DNA from: Metopolophium dirhodum
Lineage: Eukaryota > Arthropoda > Insecta > Hemiptera > Aphididae
Direction: 5' to 3'
DNA: 64,000 nucleotides
Assembly: GCF_019925205.1 (NCBI RefSeq)
Contig: NC_083566.1
Coordinates: forward strand, 16,244,001-16,308,000
The stretch's first letter is position 1. Every line of letters starts with the position of its first letter. Shown here piece by piece: positions 12,633 to 26,000 of this stretch. The position numbers and the translations under genes were made by a program. The notes below the pieces were generated by a model. It saw only the letters and a list, made by a program, of their open reading frames with translations, was not told the origin of the DNA and ran no database searches.

Positions 12633-15600
12633 ATTATAATTATAATATCATCCATTCAGTATTGTTTTTGTAACACGGCGTGATGTATAGGCAAAACAGC
12701 TACATTACCACAATTTGGCATTCTTCGTGTATTACTCGTATCCATTTTTGTTATTCGTATCTTTTGTTATTATAATAAATAATTATACAGTTAGGAGTGT
12801 TACGAACTAGAATAGATTAATACGAAGAAAATAGGAAGTATAATTTGTTTAATTTAATATATTAGTTGATATTATGCATTGATTCAAATTTCTGTGCATC
12901 GTATATTTTGCTTGAGTTATAATAGCTAAAAGTTATATTATCCTGACTGACTGATTCATCATTCATGCAGGAATTACCGAAGAGATGAACATGGCATTTG
13001 GTCAGTAGTTTTGTTGTTTAATGTAATGATCCACTAAGAAAAGATTTTCTGAAATTCCCATTTTAAGAACCTCTTGGTCAAATTATTTCACAAAGCTATA
13101 CTGATACTATTTTGTCCGTGAACTGAGGTACAGTAAAACTGAAATACACTCAAACCGAGAAATACCAAAATACCGTATATACTATATATTGGATTTTCCG
13201 CAAAAAAAAAACAGTACACAGCATTAGGTTATTCAGATAATAAAATGTAATATAAGCCAAACGCTGTTTACCAGTTATGACTCTAAATGCTTCAATCCGG
13301 TCATCTACGGTACTAATCAACTTTTATTTTTTGTGGCATGATTATTGTATACAACAATCAGCTGTACAGAGTCGATTTGACCCAATTATTTAAACTGAAA
13401 TCCCTAATTAATTCTGTAAACTTTGAGCGTTTATGATTCGATCACCGATTTTTACCTTAAATAAACGTTGACTGAAATTCCCTATTATAGTGGCTTAAGT
13501 TTCTAAAAAAAAAAAAATTTGTTTAAACCCAACAATTATAGAGTTGCAAATATGTATAGGACAATATAGTGAAAATACCCAGAAAACATAATAGCAATTT
13601 CGTAAACAATATATAAATTTCACATTTTAGCGATGCACTGCTCACCAATTAAGATAATAATAATTACTTCGCTGGTAGAACATATATACCTCATATAATA
13701 ATAATATATACATATAATTTAAGCTCACGACTAAATAAACAGACATGTCAGCACACTCGCGTATTTTTCCGATCACTACGCATGTGTGCTGTTAGATACG
13801 TAAAACTACTAGTTGTGTGTGCTTCAGACTTGTAATAAACGATAATTTACATCCAAAATACATTAGGGTGTTGATAAAGAACTAGCTTATTCCATGTCTG
13901 GCGAACACTATATGTGCAGAACGATTTTGCAGACATGTTAGTCATGTGTAAGCTTTTAAACTCCGCTGTAAAATGGTTAGGTCGTGGTTCGACGACTTTA
14001 AAGGATTCTTATCGTTGATTTTAAAACTGTACCGACAAGAATATTACTAAAGTTTATACGAAGATATCGGCATAAAAGATATTTTCATCGGTACTTTCGC
14101 TCGGACGGCAACAATTCCCGTATTTATTCAATGAAATTCGGGACGTACAGTCGCTGCGTTTTCTACATTGTCTTATCATCAAAAAATATCTTCGTTTTGT
14201 TTTCACATCACCCGAGGGCACAACAACAATATACATCTCCGGCGCTGCGCGTAATGGTATACATAATATATATATATCATTATTTTACCTTTAGAGTTTG
14301 ATGAATTATTATTGTTTCGCCAAATTAAAAATCTCGAATTCCTAATTAAATAATTGAACGCCGCCAGACGTTGCGATGACTAAAAAAAAAAAAGGCTCGT
14401 GTGCGTCATATTATTATCATAGTTATTTTTGTAAAACTGTCAATGCAATGCTTGTTGATAATTCGTAGAAAATGACTCGAGCAATAATCTGAGAATGCTG
14501 GTGTATAATATTTTGACATGCACAATGTTCGTTTTTTCACGTCAATTGTATTTCCTACATTATATTAAACTTTGTTTTATTGCTGGTATAATTTTCAAGT
14601 ATTATATTCTTGAAATCTACATATTATAGTGTGTTGTTTTTATTCAAACACGACATGCCAGAGAGTTAATTAATTTACAACATTTTTTTTTATGTGGAAT
14701 TCACGCGTTAATAATAAGGATAAAGTTCAATATAGGAAAAAAGTACAACGCTCTGTTTAAATATGAGTAGGGGTTTGATCGTCTGTTTTCACGAATTTCT
14801 ACCATCGGATGGACGAAATATGGTATGTCACTAGTATTATTCAGATCATTTGAATCGAAAACGGTGTTTTAAGTAGTAGAACTGAACATTTTAAGTGTTA
14901 TAAGGTTCATATTGAAATTAATTCCTTTTTTTACGGTTTCAAAATTTTAATTAATTAAATTTTAATATACTATGCAGTAGTAGGGGAGTAGTATTAGTAG
15001 GAAAGGGTTGCAAAGGTAATTTTACTGAAATTTGCAGATTATATTGTAGGTATAGTGCAACATAATAGTATAAAACGTAAAAGTGGAATACGGTAATGTT
15101 CTTAAAACCTATTAATACTATTAACTCGCGGTGATCACTGTGTTTAATACATAACTTTTATATTATTCTCGTAAGACTATGACTTTACCTACATTATAAA
15201 TACATTTCATTATAATATAATATTTGAATATAAACCTATTTAATCTATATTTATACAATTTAATATAATATATTTAGCTCACCGGTTTCAAAGATTATTA
15301 AATAAACACAATATAAATTATTATGCTGGCTAAGAAATACGAGATCAGTATTCCTCATTGGAATAGTGAATGAATACAAATGTGATAAATATATTAATAT
15401 GTGTGACTCGATAATAATATAACAGTGACATCTTATATCATGTGTAATTGTGAACGGATTTTGGTCTTAATTACTAAATAGCAATGTAAATAATATTATT
15501 AACAAACTCACACTGAAAGTATTATTATTACGGACTTTTTATGTCCGTTTTTTTATTACGTATCATTTCAGTAACGAACCAAAGGAAACAATTTTGGATT

Positions 15601-16441
15601 ACAGTTTACAATCACAATAATGATTATTCGGTGTCTTGCATTTTTCTGAATATTATATAGAAACAATATTTTAAGTTCCATTTGTAAATGAATTGGATTT
15701 TGAAAACTATTACAGACAACAGTAATCAGACGAAAATATTCACTTCAACAAATTTTTATTAAGTTTTTGTCGAGAAAATAATATAAAACATTATAATCTA
15801 GATGACATAATAAGTAGATTAAACTCGGAAAAATATTTCTAGGGAGACGGAGAGATTTATACTTAACTTTGGTTACATTTTTGGCACTTCTAAAAGTGTT
15901 TTATCTTGTATTTTAAAACATAAAAAAAATATTTTAACATCCTCTTAGAAGGAAGCTTGTCATAAATATTGGCAACCATTTTATTTCGATCCAATGTCAG
16001 TTCGTTGATCATAATGGTTGAATAAAAAATGAAATAAAATTATAATAATTAAATTCGATCTGTATTGGTTATTCGAATTTATTTTTGACGACATTGGAAT
16101 ATTGTATGCGCTAGAGCGTTTTCTTTTTGTCTGAAAGCCACGTGAATAGAGAATTATACGTTTTCATTCGAATATTATATTGTGCGGGTGTAACGTCTTT
16201 GATGTACTAAAAACAGCTAGCTACATCAACTATCTGGGATTAATTCAATTAATTCTGGAGAAATTCAATTCAGAACAGATTTGTTGAAGGCTACAATAAT
16301 ACGTACCTAGCAATAATACAATTGTCAATTTCGAAATGACAAATTACCATCAGCGGAGGACTACATTGGCACATTATATGGATATGCAGGTGAGCGTATC
16401 GAATTTAGCTGAAAACTAGTACCTCGGCCTTAGGGGATCGC
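12633..16441. other. Gene-free AT-rich stretch
   Basis: No convincing exon. At 14058-14200, ACGAAGATAT and its reverse complement ATATCTTCGT lie about 130 bases apart and may be the arms of a decayed inverted-repeat element. A 60-codon minus-strand frame there has no family resemblance. Confidence 0.45.
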
Positions 16442-16657
16442 CTAAATTATATCTAGTAAAATGGCCGTACCCGTAGGCCCTTGATTATTACAGACCGAAC
16501 GGACGACTGCTTCAAAACGAACCATCGGTAGCAGGTAGCCGTTTTTGTCAGATGTCGTATTTTTTAACACGTACATGTTGAACGCCATAACGACGACCAG
16601 TGCCAAGATAATGATAGGTGGCAAAGGGGACTTTGCTCTGAGGTGCCTAAGCTTGGT
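16442..16657 (-). CDS. Candidate exon or decayed fragment with one membrane segment
   Basis: The minus strand is open for about 72 codons between a TGA just upstream of 16657 and a TAA at 16442. It has a basic stretch (LTKLRHLRAK), then a hydrophobic segment of about 18 residues (IIILALVVVMAFNMYVL), then a polar tail with VRSVCNNQGPTGTAIL. A basic-then-hydrophobic order would fit a type II membrane anchor. It is more GC-rich than its surroundings. I do not recognise the family. No clear donor lies at its end, and possible acceptor AGs (CCAAG, CTCAG) lie just inside the frame. It could be a terminal exon, a pseudogene piece or chance. Confidence 0.22.
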   Translation of the reverse strand, partial: TKLRHLRAKSPLPPIIILALVVVMAFNMYVLKNTTSDKNGYLLPMVRFEAVVRSVCNNQGPTGTAILLDII

Positions 16658-17720
16658 TAAATTATAGGACGCTCACATATAAATAATAATTAAGGCGTCC
16701 GATGTCATTTTGTCCACAAGATAATTGTCTACGAGAATAATGATACTGTCGTGTAAAACCAACCAAATTTGATAACTTTTTTTTGAACTAATAGAGTGTA
16801 ATATTATAAATGCATCATTTAACTCCGTTTTTCAAAATTTAAATCTCAAACTTAATAATACGTATTAAAAAACAAAACTATTTTAAACTATTTTTACAAA
16901 TTAGGTATATGATACCATCGTTTAAAATAAAATAATAAAATTGGAGTTCAACGCAACATGTAGGAAGTATTCTTCTTTCAGATATAAAAATAGTTATCAA
17001 AATCCGACAATTCAACAAAGCCTGATAATTATTCCTGTGAACACGTTTTTTCGATCTCATACACAGTATAAACACCCACTTTTAGAAATACGCATCAGTC
17101 AGCAGATAAGAGAAAAAGTATTACAGTTAAAGTGGTAACTAAAATATAAAATATAATATTTTAAAATTTTATATAATAGCAGAAAATCTAATAAACTGGC
17201 ACCGGACACCTTAATAATTACTATTTGATTATTGAAAAAAAAAACAAAAATACTACTGTATTTTCCACTATCACTATATACCAGTTCTATATTTTCTAAC
17301 CATGGTTATGTACTTCCGTTGCCGTGCTACAATCAGTTTTCATTCAATTTATTTTCAATAAGAACGTTTATGAAATGTGAGAGGAGTTTTTTTATTGTTA
17401 GAAAAATAAAAATTTAATGAGAATAATTTATTATTAATTAAACCATTTTTTCATAGGTAGAATACACTATAATCTGTAATACTTTAAGTCACCTCTTCTG
17501 TTAGGAGGATTTACCCTTCACCGCCTAGTTTATATAGAGTGAGCGGAGGAGAGACGCTAGCAATTTTTGTCTCTGCGCACAAAACGGGTTAGCACGGTTC
17601 TAAGTCGACGACATACATATCACGTCTCTTTTATTCCAATTTAACTCGGTCACTATTTGCTTTATATATTTTTACTCTAACAACAATCGAGTTTGTGAGC
17701 TAGTCGTAAACATTTAACGG
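16658..17720. other. Gene-free AT-rich stretch
   Basis: Short overlapping frames on both strands at 16878-17138 and 17232-17417 are AT-driven. A TTTATATAGAG box at about 17530 precedes a GC-richer 100 bases and could be another weak promoter-like spot. Confidence 0.4.
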
Positions 17721-17765
17721 GGATTCATGGTTGGCTTTAAGCCGAACGCCTTGATGCGCGAATCC
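17721..17765 (+). other. Small predicted stem-loop
   Basis: GGATTC (17721-17726) pairs with GAATCC (17760-17765). Inside, GTTGGCTT (17730-17737) pairs with AAGCCGAAC (17739-17747), with one bulged G at 17744. The folded shape is compact and lies in a GC-richer patch. It lacks the arm layout of a tRNA. It may be chance. Confidence 0.3.
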
Positions 17766-18647
17766 TTTGATATTATTTCCAGTGGAAATCGATTTTAATG
17801 ATGTCTCGCAGAAGCGATCGACGACCGCGGATATTATTTATAGCTCATCCAGAGGTAATAATTAACACCTCTAGGCATTAAACTATCGTCACTCAGGTAT
17901 ACGATGACAAAAACCACAACGACGACGTCAACAATACTATTAATATAATATTTCACCAGAACTCGAATTACCAATGACCGTTTGATTCGAACTTTGATCC
18001 GGGAGCCTAGAGGTCCAGTAAGACATACCAGTGTGATTGTCATACACTCTCAATAATTATACTATATGCGCAGTTCGATGAAATGATGAGTCACAATAGT
18101 CCCATCAAATACGAAAAAAGTGTATTTAGATACCGAAAATGGTGTATGAATCTAGTATAATAAGTTCTAAAGAATAATTATGTATGTCTTATTAAATACG
18201 TTTTATTCTAACTGGTATACAAATACATTATCACGAATACAATTTTAGAAAACACTTTAAAAATAGTTTGATATTATTTAAAGACATAATTTATGAAGTG
18301 CTGGAGCACGTGTCTGTTTGACTTCTATGTAGACACCATTTATGCAATTTCATGGTGCTTTGTAGTACTTACTGATATTATAGTAGCTAGGTATTTACCT
18401 AAAATTATTTTGATTTGATTCGCGTTTGTGCTTATCTAGTTTGACTACTACAATATGCGTGACATATTTAAAAAGATCCTGATAATAATTATTAGACGTA
18501 ATATAATATGAAATAAAATATTATCGCGGGTAAAAATTTTACACGATATTATATACAGACGTCCCTGATTGGACACTCTGCATGTTACACTCAAAACACT
18601 ATAGTTGCGTTCAAACCATGATAGTGTCAGGAAATTAAATCAACTCG
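17766..18647. other. Gene-free stretch
   Basis: No exon was found. At 18567-18595 the sequence TGATTGGACACTCTGCATG resembles the terminal repeat of the element that follows. It could be a remnant end of a related copy. Confidence 0.4.
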
Positions 18648-18899
18648 GAGTGTCATACTGAACATAGTGTTCACCCCCAATTGTATTTCTCTGTTAATGC
18701 ATTTGTTTAAATTCTGATTTTTGAAATATTAAGTATATTTTTGAATACTTTGATTTTATGCAATTTATGGAGTTCCTGAGTTGATAGTATGAAAATTATG
18801 AGGTTAATTGTTGTTAAAAAAATTCGAAAATCAGAATTTTAATAATTAATCTATTATTTATGGATAATGGGGTGTAAGCATGTTTGGTCAATCACCTTG
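18648..18899. mobile_element. Probable inverted-repeat MITE, about 250 bp
   Basis: The left arm reads AACATAGTGTTCACCCCC at 18661 and AAATTCTGATTTTTGAA at 18711. The reverse complement of the right arm reads AACATGCTTACACCCC and AAATTCTGATTTTCGAA at matching spacing. The arms are therefore imperfect inverted repeats of about 75 bp. The exact ends (GGAGTGTCATAC on the left; reverse complement AGGTGATTGACC on the right) and a target duplication are not clear. No coding capacity is present. Confidence 0.5.
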
Positions 18900-19248
18900 T
18901 ACCTATATATAATTATATGGAGTATAATACCTACGGGCTACGGCAGACATCGAGTGCGTGCAGAAAACGTATAATATATTCACGCCAGTAAAATGTAATA
19001 TTTGTCATGTGGAATCGTATATAATATACACCCGACCTAACCTGGCGGTGGATTGATCGAATCGGGGCGTCCCTCGTTTTTTTTTTCCACCGTCACTGAC
19101 ACACTACAGCTACCTCCACCACCATCGCCGCCACCGTAAATTCTACTGCCACCTCTAGGACCACCGCCACCGCCATACTGTGACGACACGCGGACACGCC
19201 GACCTGACCGCGTCCCACATGTGTTGACGAGATAACGGATCTGTCGAT

Positions 19249-19303
19249 TAAAAAAAAAAAGAAAAAAAAGAGAGTGTGTGTGTGAGAGAGAGAGAGAGAG
19301 AGA
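19249..19303. repeat. Poly-A, GT and GA compound microsatellite
   Basis: A-rich runs are followed by (GT)n and then (GA)n. It is polymorphic-type simple sequence. Confidence 0.85.
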
Positions 19304-19676
19304 TATAGTGACAGAGGAAAAAACATCCAACCTACACCGACCGTATCTCTCAAGGCGAACTCCGCCGTCACCGCTCCGGAGAATTGGGCACGGGTGGAGA
19401 CACGACGACGCGACGCGTGTGGGGTGGTTCATGCGTACACACGCGAATATATAGAGGAATGATTCCTTCCCCCGCGAAATTCGCTCCGACTACGCACCGC
19501 CACCGCAATCTATACAAACCACCCTTACTCGCCCGCGCTGTACGCTGCCGTCCCGATATACCGTTTCGGCCACCGCCGCCGACGCTCCCGCCAGTTTCCG
19601 AGCAACCCTTCGACCGGCCGGTGCGGTGTTCGTCGTCGTTGTCGTCGTCGTCGTAGTCGTTCGCTTTCTGTTTTTT

Positions 19677-19826
19677 TGCGTACACACCCACATACACGTA
19701 AATCCACACACACACACACACACACACAGACATACACAAACACGAACACACAATCACATACACACACACATACACAGACACAAACACAAACATACACATA
19801 TGACATACATACACATACATGCGTAC
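19677..19826. repeat. CA-rich microsatellite tract
   Basis: It consists of (CA)n interrupted by TACACA and AACACA units over about 150 bases. Apparent proteins of V/C/Y or H/T repeats in this region are artefacts of the tract. Confidence 0.85.
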
Positions 19827-20070
19827 ATTAAATATTAGGAATTAAAAAATTAAAGTGTTCTGCCGTGCACAGTGCGATCGCTATTTTAAAATATTTTTTT
19901 TTTAAATTGTGTTGTTATATTTTTATCTTCATATTGTGTGTCTTATTTAGATTGTTAATAAAGTTTATTTTTGTGTGCCCGTTCTGATGTGGTGTGCGAA
20001 TGTTTAATGACGTCTCCGTCGCCGTCTTCGTCAGCCTCCCGAATACACCGTATAAATATAGTGGTGAGTG

Positions 20071-23000
20071 CTATCACACACACACAGATAGACACACACA
20101 CATACACTCCTCATCACACAAGCACGCATGCATGAAAAAAAAAAACAAATGAAAAAAGCACCTACTTTGGAATAGGTTTTTCTGCGCCATCGATTTGATT
20201 TATTGCGTCATTATATCGGTACTCGTCCGGAACGAGATTAAGATGCGATCTCGTCTCGTGCGCGACACATTGCAATTTCAAAACGAGTTCTTCGGCGATA
20301 CAACAATGAATTATTAGTATACTCTACCGATTTCCAAAATGGTGGAAATTCACAGATACGTGCTCATAAACTATTAAGCTGTAGTCGACGCATAGATAAA
20401 CACAAAATAAACTTTTAATTACTCGATGCATTAATAAAAATTGCGACGAGTGGGGAGTCGAAATAGATTTTCACTCAATAATTAATTGGTAGTTCAGATT
20501 CGTTTTAATCGAAAAATCGTTTGGTTAGTATTATTTTGTCTTTATGTTTTATTGTTTTTGACTTTATCGAGATACACGATGCTTTTATAATGCTACATAA
20601 ATAAAGTATAGTCTTTGTACGCTTTCAAATACACGCTGGTCAATACATAATAATATATAGGTACACGCGTTGCAGTGATCCGACCTTTTACACCTCTGAA
20701 ATTAAGATATTTATTTTAGTATTAACGCTTTCGTAATTTCTACTAATTGCGAACCTCTATATACTAAAACGATGATACGTGGGTTTTAATAAGTATATGC
20801 GAACATAGGTCGGTCATAACTCATGAAAGTTTTGAACGAAATACCCTATATTTTAGGGACAAATATAAAACATAAAAAGTTAATTTTTGGATAGCGTTCA
20901 AAGCAAATAAGAAAACTATTTATGAGCGAAAAAACTTATTTTTTCTGCGTTTTGTTTTTGTTTTTTATTTTTTTTAACATTTTAAAAAGAACAACGTTGC
21001 CGCTAAAGGCGACATTGAAGTTTTTATGGATTTGCAAGTAGTATTAGTTTCACATTTGAAATATTCATCATCGTATATACTGTATACATAAATTGTTTTT
21101 TCTCTCTCTCGACCGTACCGTGGGCTTGATAAACTTTTTCGTCGGTATTCCCGCTACGATTCTAGTAACCGCATTATATATTATTTTGCGTACATAAATG
21201 TTAAACATTTGTAATTTAATTCAATCGTGCGATCGGTTCATAATTGTGTTCGATTAGAAATTATTATCGTAACGACACCGCCTGCACCTAAACGGTATTA
21301 TGGCGTCGTTTTGACGAACGCAGTTTATCATCGTCGAAACTTCGCGTCAAACATGTATTACATAATATAAAACAATATGTACAGAAGCGAATCGTCATGA
21401 CTAAATTTTAAATCTTCTCGTTGAATTGGATGAACGCCCGCCGCCGAGTTAGCGAGGCCTGTAATGAAAAACCCGTAGACCTTAATATAACTGCGGTTGA
21501 ACGCTGAAATGACAAAGATATTAATTAGTTCAACGTGACATTACCCTCCCTTTCTACACACACATACACACACACACACACATTTATAAATATATTATAT
21601 ACTACAATCATCTCCTCGTAATTATTTGTCCTTTGAATCTTAAGAATGAGGCCGTGTAGCAATTAAAATGCTACAAAGCTCGTAAACGCAGTACATTAGA
21701 CCAGTATTATTTTTCTTCGTTTTCTCCTGCTTGTCTTGTTAAAATAATATTAAATATTTTTTACTGTGCTGTGATTTATGTTTTTTTTTTCATACGGTAC
21801 ACACTGCAGTTATTGTATAAAATCATCGATTGAATTTTTTTTCAGTTACTCACCTCTCAGACCTCTAGAGGCAATTCGAAAAAAAATAACAAATTATATA
21901 AAAATAAACCCTTCTGTTGTATGGAACTATCTCTCGAGAGCGTCATGTCATTTATTTTTTATTTTTTCCCCTAGTACTCAATTGGAGCTGTTACGGATAA
22001 TAATCGAACCACTAGTGGCCGAGTTCAAGGGACTATACGGAATTGGCACTCTTGGGAAAACGTGCACTTGATATTTTCAAATTATATTTTAATCGATTCC
22101 AATGATCAATATCCCGCTGGGGGGTTGTATTATTTGGTTTAAATTCGTTTATATATTTTAGAAATCGATTATTATTGCTATATCTTAGTAATATTAATAA
22201 CAAAATAATTCACCTATGTTTATAACGTATGTAGAGAGGTCACATAGTAAAATACTGTTTTTATATTTGGTTGAAGTATTTTAAAGACTCATATTGAAGA
22301 TCGAAATAAATACAAAAATTAAAATCATGTCATTCCAAAAACTATTAAAAAAATTCACTGTAATACATTTGCAAATCAAATTTATTTTCGAAACTTATAG
22401 ATTTTTTAAAAGGTGTGAACGTAAATATTATTTATCAACTCGAAATGTCAAGTACCTATATAATATAACAGTAACAAAATTAAAATAGGAACACAAAATA
22501 TGACAGAATAGACTATTGTAACTTTAAAAACCACTAGGATTGAAAATGTCGATATTTTTATACGATTTTTTAGGAAAATAATGAAAATGTCAAGATATTA
22601 TAATATACAATACGTATATGCAGCCGATTTAAAACTGAATGGTAAATCACTTGATGATGTTTGAGTACTCACATTATCCATCCTTAAAAAGGTTTCAGGG
22701 AAAAATATAAGTCGTCGTGGATGAAACCAATAACTTTCTCGTTCAGATTTGAATAAAAACATGATAATAATACGTTAGAGAAAAATTTGAATTTTTTTAA
22801 AAATATATTTAGCAGCACAGAAAAATACTTAGAATTTCTTCATGGCAATTACGCGTTTTATTTGAACATGACATTAAATTTTGAATGCTGGTTTTATTTA
22901 TCGATAACTTCTTGATACCATGATTGAATTTTTGCGCGCGTACCGTACTGACCAACTAAATTACACTATATTTTTTAAATTTAATTTTGTGTTTGGTTCT

Positions 23001-26000
23001 CTCTTTCTCTTTCTCTTTTATTTTCTTACACTTTTCAGGGGGAAACCCGAAGGAATTTTGACCTCAAGCCGCGTACATTTTTTTAGGATTCCGGCAGTCA
23101 GATAAATGATGGCAGTCCTATTACAGTACGAATCGGTACCATTTATTATTAACACGTCAACACTATAATAATAATAATAATAAAAAAAACAATACATAAT
23201 TGAAAAATTTATTTCGATATGAAAACTGCAGTTGCAGTTGTTGGAATTCGTAACAAGTATAGGCGTCCAAATTATATCTTTTTTTTGATCGATTGGAGTA
23301 TTCACCGCCGTTCGTTTGCATAAGTTTCGTACGCAATTTTCTGAATCTGAAATTTCGATTGTTGTACATTTAGAACTTTGTCTGCGTTTTCTGTTGATCA
23401 TCAATCAACGTGTCATGCGCGGGTCGTTTATTTTCTTTCCGGAAGTGCAAAAGTTTTAAAAACCACAAATACTTGTCAAAAGGAAACAAAATGACCACAC
23501 CACAATTCGTTATATTGTGCGTATGATAAAATATATAAACTATTAGGTACAGTATTACGTTGAAACAATAATAAATATTTATTATTTTCATAATCTGATA
23601 CTATGAAGACAATACGTAATATAATATATAATGCATTATTGCAGCAGAAATTAGATTACCTATTTATTTCATATTTTTTTTAATATTCATCAAAGTAAAT
23701 AAACATTTAATCATATATTATATTTTCAACACGAGTAATTAACAGTAAAAAAAGAAAACTAAAACTTCCGATGAGTTATGGTTGGTGAAATTACATAATT
23801 TGATATATAAACGTTTTAAAATACAAACATGTACACGATGATTAATGGCGTTTGGTTTTAAGCAGTAGTTCAATCTTAACGAATAAAAGTGGGGAAATGT
23901 AATATAAAAATATATTTTTTCCGTTACGTTATTCATGTTTGTTATTAATTTTCTGATTGAATTTATGCAAAACCATCAGTGAAAAAAATAGTAAACTATA
24001 AATTATTATATTATATGATAGTGATATGAAAATATGTAGTTGAATAATTATTATGCTAGGAATTACTCGCATAAGCAGCTTTGATTGCAAACAATAATAT
24101 TATAACGGTTGCTTCCATAGTCGCAAACCGTAACCATATACCTAACCTAATGTTAGTGTACTATTTTTATCGCATTGCACCAATATATTATTACAATAAT
24201 TGAATTAACTATACCATGCTCTACAGGTTTGACGTATTTTGCATATAACCTCCGTTATTAAAATTGTTATGCGTTATAGAATTTATCGAATGCAAAATGC
24301 AGCTGGCTGTAAAAAAAAACAATGACATTTTCATAAGAAAAATAATAAATATACTATTATTTAAAAAAAACAAAAAGCTTTTAAAGTTCTAATAATATTT
24401 TTTATTATTATTTTTATTTGCACTTATTCAATAGGTAGTTTAGTATATCATATACTCAAATATTATATAAATTAAATTCACGTATAGCTAAAATAATTAA
24501 ATTTATACCTATAAATTAATTACAAAAAATATGCGATGGATGAAAACGTCAGGAATTTCTAACGTGCAAATAACTAAAATCAATATTAGTTTGATTATAA
24601 ACCATAGTTGAAAACTTTAACAAGATGTTTATGCCCAAAGCCGTTTGTTAAGAAGAGAATCACAATACATTATCAATTAATGTAAGTAAGTAATATTATT
24701 AACTGTATGAATACATAGTTAGGGTTTGTTATAAATCAGTTTACTCTATCACTATAATATTGAACATGTCTACCATCACAGATAAATAATAATAGTATGA
24801 TACATTTATTTCGGTTTTAAACATATTTTTTCATCGTTTTTCCAACAGTCATCGACTTGTAAAAATTGTATTATTTTATTTGTGTAGATAGATAATATTA
24901 TGTTTTCATGATTGTTTCGTATTTCATTTTCCGAGTACAATCTTTTTCAACAACTAAACGTTTAAAAAAAATATATAGAATCCAGCTCGTTGATAAACGC
25001 TTAAAAAAGGTAGGTAATCTTCATAACATTTCCCAGATTCAGTTTAATATTATGAATTATGTATTACAGTCTGAGTTATTAACTATATATTAAGCTGGAT
25101 GATAATACAATTGTTTTATACATTTTTTTTGAAAATGTTTCTTTTCCGCCTAGCTTATTGATACTGCGTTTAATTTAAATGATGTGTTGTTGTAACGAAT
25201 AACTTAAAAGCAAACGTTAAACACATTATACAGTATATTTTATGTCGAGACATCTTTTCTTATTTTTATGTAAGTCTACATAGATTATCATATTTTTTTT
25301 ATTTATTGATAAAGTTAACCTATTAAAATGTTTTTAATCAGTTCCTGCAAGACGTAAGTGTTTTGTATTATACATTTTGCTTTAATACATTTAATAACAC
25401 TTTCACAAGTCTGCTATTGTTAAGCTTTATACTTTTAATAAAACGATTATCGATTTCTTCAAGAATTTAATATTTAAAAAAAAAGAGAGATTAATGGTGT
25501 TTATTTGATAGATTGATATTAGCTAGATTTCAGTTATGATAATAACTTTCAACGAAGCTTTTAAACAATAACATCATCTCCAAGACGACATTGATTTATA
25601 ATTAAACGTTAGGTCCTAAACAATAATATAAGTAGGTATTGTTTTTTTGTGCTTATTTTGTACTCTTTGAAATTGTTTAATAATAACAATTTTTTTAACG
25701 TAATTTTTGTAAAAACATACAACGTAAACCAATACAAAACATATTAGACGAACTTAATGCGTGTCATCGTATTTCGTTGCAAACGTTTTAGGTAATATAA
25801 AACCATAAAGTTGAAACTACTTAACTATAATTAGGAATTAAAATACTATTAACGGACGATTTTTAAAATGAAGAAAAGTATCACAAAAAAAAAAGCTCTC
25901 AACGCTAATATGTATACTTACCTACTGTATAATATTATATACAAAATACCTACCTAATACTCATTTAGCTCTTTTAATAAATATAACATATTATTATTAT

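Larger units (their letters stand above)
19030..20070 (+). promoter_or_regulatory. GC-rich island with promoter-like, poly(A)-like and donor-like signals
   Basis: This is one of the most GC- and CpG-rich stretches outside the neuroligin exon (19080-19660). It contains CCACC/CCGCC repeats, a TATATA box at 19448-19453 and a GTCGTC-rich run at 19630-19660. Downstream lie a CA-rich tract, an AATAAA at 19957-19962 followed by a GT-rich stretch (a plausible poly(A) site), and GTG|GTGAGTG at 20061-20070 (a plausible splice donor). The poly(A) reading implies a short noncoding transcript. The donor reading implies a noncoding first exon, possibly of the neuroligin gene. The two readings compete and neither is proven. 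Long frames across this region are low-complexity. Confidence 0.3.

Noticed and set aside
13132..13190. TACAGTAAAACTGAAATACA resembling a pogo-type end
   Set aside because: The downstream motif series and a matching opposite end are missing.
17721..17765. tRNA gene
   Set aside because: There is no acceptor, D or anticodon arm arrangement and no GTTCRA box in the right place.
19037..19838. Several long overlapping frames of V, C, H/T or G repeats
   Set aside because: They are translations of CA, GT, GA and CCACC simple repeats in several phases and on both strands.
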